Assembly: GCA_033060915.1 (NCBI GenBank)
Contig: CM065387.1
Coordinates: 35,111,001 to 35,175,000, forward strand
Origin: Euryodendron excelsum
Lineage: Eukaryota > Streptophyta > Magnoliopsida > Ericales > Pentaphylacaceae
Direction of reading: 5' to 3'
DNA: 64,000 bases
The position numbers and the translations under genes are program-made. Positions 57,800 to 64,000 of the stretch are shown here, piece by piece. The notes under the pieces are model-generated. The model was not told the origin of the DNA, searched no databases, and was given only the letters and a program-made list of their open reading frames with translations. The first letter of the stretch is position 1. Each line of letters starts with the position of its first letter.

Positions 57800-58255
57800 T
57801 TCCAACCCCTCTCTCGGGACAGTTGATTCCTCGAGGCGGTAAATCTATTCCAATCAGGCACGTCTTTTCAAAGACAGTAAGTCCCCTTTCCAGTCCCTCT
57901 CTCGAGACAGTTTATTCCTCGAGACGGTTCCAATCCAGGCACGTCTTCTGGGAGATGATAAGTCCCCTTTCCAATCCCTCTCTCGAGACAGTTTATTCCT
58001 CGAGACGGTTCTAATCCAGGCACGTCTTCTCGGAGACGATAAGTTCTCTTTCCAATCCCTCTCTCGAGACAGTTTATTCCTCGAGACGGTTCCAATCCAG
58101 GCACGTCTTCTCGGAGAAGATAAGTCCCCTTTCCAATCCCTCTCTCGAGACAGTTTATTCCTCGATATGGTTCCAATCTAGGCACGTCTTTTCGAAGACG
58201 GTAAGTCCCCTTTCCCATCCCTCTCTTGAGATAGTTTATTCCTCGAGACGGTCCA
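57800..58255 (+). repeat. 81-bp minisatellite in 3' LTR of D
   Basis: CGAG sites at 57903, 57984, 58065 and 58146, with a TGAG at 58227, are exactly 81 bp apart. Same unit and about the same copy number as in the 5' LTR. Confidence 0.95.
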
Positions 58256-59208
58256 AGTAGCGAAAATACTCACAAAACCGTTAGAGTAGCGGAAATACTC
58301 ATAAATAGGTCGATATAGGGAATTGCCAACAAACCCCTATGTCACGACGACCACCGTCAGAGTGGCGGAAACACTCAAAACCCAAGTCAACACCAGTGTC
58401 TGTTAGCCCACTTCGGTGAAAAATGACCAAACTGCCCTTTGGACCATTTCCGAAACTTTCAGGTCAAGATGACCATTTTGCCCCTAGGCATCCAAATGCC
58501 CCGGGAACCACACCGGCTTTGGGTATCAAACCAGTAACCCTCTGAGATTGCTTTTTATAGTATTCTCAATCTTCCTTTATCTTTCCGGATCATTCCGAGT
58601 CAGTTCCGGCCAACCCAGCGCAAAATGACCGTTTTGCCCCTAGTGGGTCGGTCTCCTTTTTCGACCACACCGGCTCCGGGTATCAAACTGGTAACCTTCT
58701 GAGACTACTTTTTATAGTATTTTCAACTTTCCTTTACCTTTCCGGATCGTTCCGAGTCAGTTCCGGCCAACCTGGTACAAAATGACCGTTTTGCCCTTGG
58801 TGGGCCGGTCACCTTTTTCGACCATGCCGGCTCTGGGAATCAAACCGGAAACCTCTGGGAACATTTTGAATAATGTTTCTAGATCCCAAGTCTTCTTCCG
58901 GGACAGTTCGAGTCTGTCCCGGTAGTTTCCCGATCCGATTGACGGCTTTGCCCCTAAAGGCCTAGTTAACCTTTCTGACCCATCTTATCCTCATTTCTCA
59001 AGTCAAATACCTCCAGGATACTATTTTAAGTGTTCCTGCTATTTTCCTGCCTTCCGGGTCATTCCCGGCTCCTTCAAATCATTTCGGGACTTTTCGGAGT
59101 CACCCCTAGTGAAGCCAAGCTAAAAATTGCATGGTAGTCACTAGTACAGGCGCCCAAATCTAATCAAAGATATGTTGCTTGCCGACCTTAAATATTTCCT
59201 AAATGGCT

Positions 59209-59267
59209 GGCACCACTAGTAGTGGTGCCAAGCCAAAAATTGGCCTGGCGCCACTCCTAGTGGCGTC
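59209..59267 (+). repeat. Palindromes upstream of the LTR TATA box
   Basis: 59209-59229 is a perfect palindrome with 9-bp arms, GGCACCACT/AGTGGTGCC, and a 3-nt loop. 59247-59267 is GGCGCCACT/AGTGGCGTC with one mismatch. The 5' LTR (about 46275-46340) and LTR B (about 9950-9990) have related motifs in the same place. Confidence 0.8.
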
Positions 59268-59321
59268 AGTGTAAATTCTGGCTTGGCGTCACTACAACAG
59301 GCGCTAGTGTTATCCAATCTC

Positions 59322-59329
59322 TATAAATA
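59322..59329 (+). promoter_or_regulatory. TATA box of 3' LTR of D
   Basis: TATAAATA within ATCTCTATAAATACAAAGTC, corresponding to 46390-46397 in the 5' LTR. Confidence 0.7.
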
Positions 59330-59736
59330 CAAAGTCTCCTCCAACGTGAAAAGGATCCGTAAACTCAACCTAAAAATCATATATTTCGATATACAGAGCT
59401 CGAACCCTCCCTAAACCCTAGCCTCCTTAGGATTTTCAAACCGTAGCCACCATACACAAACCCTAGCCTCATATACACTCCTATACATCCCCATACACTC
59501 ATACACTAGCCTTCAATCCTCCTTCGAAGACTTGAAGAGTTGCAATCTGAAGTTTGAAGCTTGAAGGCGGCTCTTGAAGATTGAAGACGAAGATTAAGAC
59601 GAAGACCGAAGAAAGCAAGGCGCGCAAAATAAACAAGATACAATGTAGGTTCTCCATTTAAATTTTTGCAGTTCCCCCCTCTCTCTTCTCTCTCCTAACC
59701 CACTTGGGTTTTCTCTATTTTAATCCCCCATCTCTT

Positions 59737-59754
59737 CCCCCCCCCCCCCCCCCC
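59737..59754 (+). repeat. Poly-C tract in 3' LTR
   Basis: A run of about 18 C where the 5' LTR has only CCCCC interrupted by T (about 46806-46812). Possible slippage or assembly artefact. Confidence 0.85.
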
Positions 59755-62599
59755 TCCCCCCTTTCTTTGCATACTTGAAACAAGGGGATTCCCGGTCCAT
59801 GTATAGGATTGGCTATTAGAGAGTCACCGTGTCGGGGGCTTTCTTCTAGTCTAACTAGAGACCACGTGGGTCCGGCCCCCTTGATTATGTGGTGAAGCCT
59901 TAGCATTGTATGTTCACGACCCCAAAATTGCATTATGCATATCATGATCTTGCATCTTCCAAAAGTCGTTTTCAAAGTTATCTTCAAAATCGTTTTCAAA
60001 CTTGTTTTCAAAATTGCATCAAAATCTCTTTTTCAAAACATGTTTTCAAAACCACAATCCTAGGGTGATTCTAGCCTTTCCATGGCTAGGGTTGCTTTAG
60101 GAAAGTGTTACATTTAAAGTGACCAACATAGTCCATATTTTCAACCCTTGTTGTTTTCAAAACCGCTTTCCTAAAGGGGTTCTAGCCTTCTTAAGGTTAG
60201 AATCGCTTTCGAAAAGTCTGATCTTTTACGTTTTCCAAAAAACTCTATTTTCAAAAAACTCTTTTCTTAAAAATCTCTTTCAATATACTTTCCTAAAACA
60301 CTCCTCTCCAAAGTTGTTTTCAAAAACTCCCTCCAAAATTTATTTTTCAAAGCTTCCTTTTTCAACTCCTTTCCAAAAACCCTTTCTCCTCAAAATTCAC
60401 TTTCTAAAAACACTCCCTAAATTCACTTTCCTAAAAACTCTTTCCAAAAATCTTTCTAAAAAACTCTCTTTCCAAAACCTTCCTTCTAGAAACTCTCTTC
60501 TAGGATTTTCCTTCTAAAATCTTTGTTTCTAAAAAACACACTTTCCAAAAACTCCTTCTCTTTAAAAATCCCTTCCCAAAAACTCTCTTTTCGAATTTAC
60601 TTTCCAAAAACTCTTCCCTCTAAAAACTCCTCCCTAGGATTCCCTTCTAGGAAACCTTCGTTTCCAAAAACGCACTTTCCAAAAATCCTCTTTCCTTAGA
60701 GCCCAAATCAAACCCTAGAACTCACGATTAGGAAACCCTAATTTTCTTTCCAAAAACATGATTTTCAAACTTTGCCCCAAACCTAGGTTTCCAAAACCTG
60801 TTTTCTACATTGAAACTATAGTTTTCCAAATCTAGGGTTTCTAGAATTTCCCTTTCCAAATCCTTGCCAAATCCTATCTTCCCTTTAGGAAACCAAATCA
60901 AATCTCCCCGTTTAGGAAACTAGATCCCGTCCTCCGTTTGTGGAAACAAAATCCGACCTTTCTCTTTTAGAAACAAAATCCAATCCCTTCCTAATTCAAC
61001 TCCTTCCTAGACTTCTCCTTTCCTAAATCTTAAGCTTCCAAAACTTGAACATAAAGATCTTTCCTAAATTTTAAAACTCAATTTCCACATCCTTCCTAAC
61101 TCCACTCTTTCCTAGTTCTACCTCTTTCCAAATCTCAACTTTTCAAATCTAAGCTTTCAAACCTTTCTTAAACTCAAACCTTTCCTAATTTCAAGATTTT
61201 CTAAAACTCTAAAACTTTCTAAATCTTAAACTTTCTAAATTTCAAATCTTTCCAAATTCAAGACTTTCTAAATTTGAAACTTTTTCAAGTTAAATCTTTC
61301 TAAACCTATATCTTTCCAAATTTTAAACTTTCCAAAACTTCAACATCTTTCCAAATCTAAGACTTTTCTAAACTCAAAACTTTCTTAATTCAAATATTTC
61401 CTAAATTGAAAACTTTCCTTTTTCAAACCTTTCCAAATTCAAACTTTCCTAAGTTGAAACTTCCTTATTTCAAAACTTTCTAAATTCAAAACTTTCTAAT
61501 TTTCAAACTTTCTTAAATTCTGAACTTTCCTAATTTCAAAACTTTCCAAAAATGAAACTTTCCTAAATCGAACCTTTCCTAATTCGAACCTTTCCTAAAT
61601 CCAATCTTTCTTAAACTCTCGAGTCTTTCCTAAGTCTCATCTTTCTTAAGTCTAGGTTTCCTAAACCTCCATCTTTCCAAAACAAGTCTAAACCTTTCCA
61701 AGTCCTACTTTTTCAAATCGAAATTCAATCTCTTCAATTCCAAAGTTCCAAATTCCAACTTTCAATCCTCTATTCAAAGTTCAATTTCTCAATCTTCCAA
61801 TTCAATTTCCAATTCGACTCCTTTTTCAAATCAAGCATTCTATTTTCAATCGGACTCTTGTCCGAACTACGACTGACCTGATTCCTCCAAAAGGATACGT
61901 AGGCAACCTTCATAGGTGTGGTCACAACTTCTTTCAAATTTCAAATTGCTCCATATTTTCCAAATTTCAAATTCCAAAATCTTTCCAAATCTCCAATCTA
62001 TTTTCAAATTTCCAATTTCAAATTTCTATTTTCAATCTTTAATTTCAATTTCTAAAATCTTGTTTCCAAATTCAAACTTCTATCTCTTTCTTTTCAAATC
62101 AAATCAAATCAATTTCTTTTCAAATCTATATTTCAATTTTCTTATCTTGCATTTGCATCTTATGCATCATGTCTTTTAAACATTGTTTTTTTCAAAGCGG
62201 ATAGGATTGGTCAATAGTTAGTTGAAGACTCTCATAGGTGAATCTAGGATAGATTGACATGTAGGTACCGAAAGGGCGGGGTAGGGTGATGGCTTAGTGC
62301 GTCTTCCCTACACGTAACTAACCTCCGAACTTAGGATCACTGATTTCAAAGAACAAAAAGGAGTTATTTTTCTAAAAAGGGCTAAATGTTTTCCAAAGGT
62401 TGCCAAACAACCTGTTTTTCTTTAAAACCCTCTCTTGAGGAGATATTTTCAAATCGTTTTCCAAAAACCCTAAGTGTAGTTTTCAGATTATGCTTAGCTT
62501 TTAGGTGACCTAACTCACCTTAATCAAGTTAGGTGGCGACTCCGAATCTTTTTCAAAAGCCCTTTATTCAAACTTATTTTCAATTCAAACCTAGTTGCA

Positions 62600-62621
62600 C
62601 TCATTCTTCTAGGAGGGTGAG
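62600..62621 (+). terminator. Conserved stem-loop near the end of the 3' LTR
   Basis: Same structure as 49666-49687. In a 3' LTR this would lie close to the transcript 3' end. The role is inferred, as for the 5' copy. Confidence 0.45.
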
Positions 62622-62694
62622 TTCTAACGAGAGAGTACAACATTTTTCCTGCTTGTGTGAGTATTCCTCGAGTACGAAAAATCTGGGCTCGACA

Positions 62695-62780
62695 AGTTTA
62701 GCCTTCAGTTGTGCCTCCTCAACTCTATATTCAGCTAGCATGCCACCCTCTCTTGCATTGACTATCTTAAGGTTGAAGCC
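62695..62780 (-). pseudogene. Element F antisense coiled-coil, continuation after D
   Basis: On the minus strand it reads REGGMLAEYRVEEAQLKAK and then meets the AGTTT duplication; the frame continues on the other side of element D at 44671. Similarity to a known part of F stops at about 62780, so this is the last recognisable piece of F. Confidence 0.5.
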
Positions 62781-62996
62781 AAAGGAAAAGAAATGGTCAG
62801 AACCTATCAACTTGAAGAATATACATGTACAGAAGAAAAAAGAATAAGAAGAAGAAGAAGAATTATCACTACAATGAAGTAGTTGAATGAGAGTCATCCA
62901 TCTAAAAATAAAAAACCTATCATGGTGGCTTTTATTTATAAAATTGCTATTGTCACATTATATAGGGAGATTTTGTATAGTTTTCTATAAGAATAT

Positions 62997-63230
62997 AATT
63001 TTCCTTTAGTATTTTGGCTACTAAAGAGCAAAGCAGATCTAAAGCATTTCAGCACCATTGTCTCTCAAAGATAAGCTGGCTGAAAGGTCAGCTTGTTCTC
63101 GTGCTAAGCACAAGATTTCAAATTCGATCTCCACTAACATCTCTTTATGACCAACTATCACTTTTCTATGACGAGATTTCAAGTTTGACCGCTTTGTGCT
63201 CTTTAGTGGCCAAAATACTTAAGGAAAATG
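62997..63230. mobile_element. Foldback MITE, ~234 bp
   Basis: The left arm (TTTTCCTTTAGTATTTTGGC, then ACTAAAGAGCAAAGC) and the right arm (GCTTTGTGCTCTTTAGTGGC, then CAAAATACTTAAGGAAAA) are inverted copies of about 38 bp with few mismatches. The plus ORF 63014-63265 spans it and is not a gene. Confidence 0.65.
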
Positions 63231-63522
63231 ATAATGCAATTCATGTGAATAGTGACTCTACATGAGCTTAAGAGAATAATCAGTCAAAGGTCTAGACACC
63301 CTATAGCACAAAAACAAACCAAAAAAAAAAAAAAAAACATTAATTAAAGGTTTTGTTTGTGGTTGGCATGGTACCATGGTGGTGATATCATGGGTGAATT
63401 TTGTTACTTGAATATCATTCAAATAAGGGAATGAAATTAGGATAGAATAAGGTAACGTCTTTGTGTTCCCGCCTTTCAACTAGGGAAAACAAACTGAACA
63501 TCAAAATGTGTTGACAAAAAGA

Positions 63523-63613
63523 GCCATTTAGAGAGCTGTTTGAGGGCCATATGAGTGGATTGACTCTCTAAATGGCCGATAGGATCATTTTAAGGAGCCT
63601 ATTGAGATGCTCT
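63523..63613. mobile_element. Short MITE-like inverted repeat
   Basis: A perfect 13-bp inverted repeat (63523-63535 GCCATTTAGAGAG, 63564-63576 its complement) with a 28-nt loop, then AGGAGCCTATTGAGATGCTC up to 63613. The last part resembles the ends of common plant MITEs. Boundaries are uncertain. Confidence 0.4.
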
Positions 63614-64000
63614 AAGACATGGGTTTTTATTCATATGCCTATAAATGTAAAATGGTGGTTCACAAGGGAACTTTTGCTTTTCTTTCACTTATTCTTCTCA
63701 GGTCTTTTTTCCTGAGATTCCATCTCTTCACAACCATCAACATAACAACTCTAAAAATAATAAACAAAAAACATTCAAAGCAAGCACAATTTGTATGCTA
63801 AACCATAGCTAATATTGTGTAGTGTGTTTAGTGAAGTAGAAAAAAGAGTGGCAATGGCTGAAGTTGCAGTAAGTTCAATATGTATTATCAACAAATTGGT
63901 GTTGTTGGTCGATGAGTAGCTCTGGCTAACAGAGAATCAAAACGATGACTTCGATAATAGTAGATATTGGTGGACTTAAACCCAAGGAATTCACCTAGTG
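63614..64000. other. No feature recognised
   Basis: The short plus ORF at 63619-63801 (60 codons) matches nothing I know. I see nothing else to support. Confidence 0.5.

Larger units (their letters stand above)
44672..62694 (+). mobile_element. Element D: complete Ogre-like non-autonomous LTR retrotransposon, 18.0 kb
   Basis: Bounded by AGTTT on both sides (44667-44671 and 62695-62699). LTRs: 44672-49760 (5089 bp) and 57604-62694 (5091 bp), clearly similar along their whole length. PBS of tRNA-Arg type at 49763-49780; polypurine tract before 57604. The internal 7.8 kb carries a gag-like ORF (plus) and an antisense PMD gene (minus). I find no protease, RT, RNase H or integrase motif in it. 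LTR length, PBS and gag knuckle type point to the Ogre group of the Tat lineage. It is inserted in element F. Movement would need enzymes from a relative. Confidence 0.92.
57604..62694 (+). mobile_element. 3' LTR of element D, 5091 bp
   Basis: Starts TGTAAGCACCCC, ends GGGCTCGACA. Same order of parts as the 5' LTR: minisatellite (57800-58255), ~157-bp repeats (about 58430-59110), palindromes (59209-59310), TATA box, G-poor region, stem-loop (62600-62621). Differences from the 5' LTR by eye are mostly single substitutions, small indels and a lengthened C tract (about 59737-59754). The ORFs in its minisatellite and G-poor parts are not genes. Confidence 0.92.

Noticed and set aside
62601..62897. 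98-codon minus ORF at the right edge of element D as one protein
   Set aside because: It is a chimera. It crosses from the F antisense coiled coil through the target duplication into the end of the LTR of D.

Overview
The window is plant nuclear DNA, most likely from a eudicot with a repeat-rich genome. It carries Ty3/gypsy elements of plant-specific lineages (Ogre/Tat-like, Athila-like, and one resembling Tekay), Helitrons with the plant-type hairpin plus CTAG end, TIR elements and MITEs, and a decayed plant mobile domain (PMD) gene. I see no intact host gene and no tRNA or rRNA gene. Almost all of it is nested transposable elements.

Layout, left to right. 1-5118: a decayed minus-strand Ty3/gypsy element (integrase, RNase H, RT, protease, gag, 5' LTR), cut by the window edge and inserted into an Ogre-type LTR (5119-7651, minus). 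7652-7865: a fragment of a repeat seen again at 17749-17812 and 23067-23235. 7866-12260: the 3' end of an Ogre-like element with its whole 3.8-kb 3' LTR, inserted into an Athila-like element (12261 to about 17527; RNase H and integrase remnants, long 3' noncoding region, 3' LTR). 17813-27143: nested, mostly AT-rich Helitrons in both orientations, including one minus copy (17813-20306) and one plus copy (23412-27143) with canonical A|TC...CTAG|T ends, plus a 1.2-kb MULE-like element with a 9-bp target-site duplication. 27144-33847: AT-rich DNA with a 2-kb segment present twice, several MITEs, a long-TIR element and an Athila-like LTR remnant.

33848-62780 is an Ogre nest of three elements. The oldest (called F here; 33848-34740, 40141-44671 and 62695-62780) is split by two later insertions. 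The first is a 5.4-kb minus-strand deletion derivative (C, 34741-40140, TSD TAGGA). The second is a full-length 18-kb plus-strand element (D, 44672-62694, TSD AGTTT, two LTRs of about 5.09 kb, tRNA-Arg-type PBS, polypurine tract).

Element D has no protease, RT or integrase that I can find, so it looks non-autonomous. It keeps a gag-like ORF with an Ogre-type zinc-knuckle region on the plus strand. On the minus strand, between gag and the 3' LTR, lies a PMD gene with a predicted 5' UTR exon, an 883-nt intron, a long coding exon, an 88-nt intron and a short acidic last exon. F has a comparable antisense tail (coiled coil, short intron, acidic exon). The first splice donor is also present in the separate copy at 7965-7970. 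So the antisense gene looks like a stable part of this retrotransposon family and not a one-off capture. The LTRs carry layered repeats (48-, 81-, 157- and 208-bp units, many built around perfect palindromes), a long G-poor R/U5 region, and a conserved stem-loop near the LTR 3' end. An ~80-nt noncoding motif recurs in both the Ogre-like and Athila-like elements.
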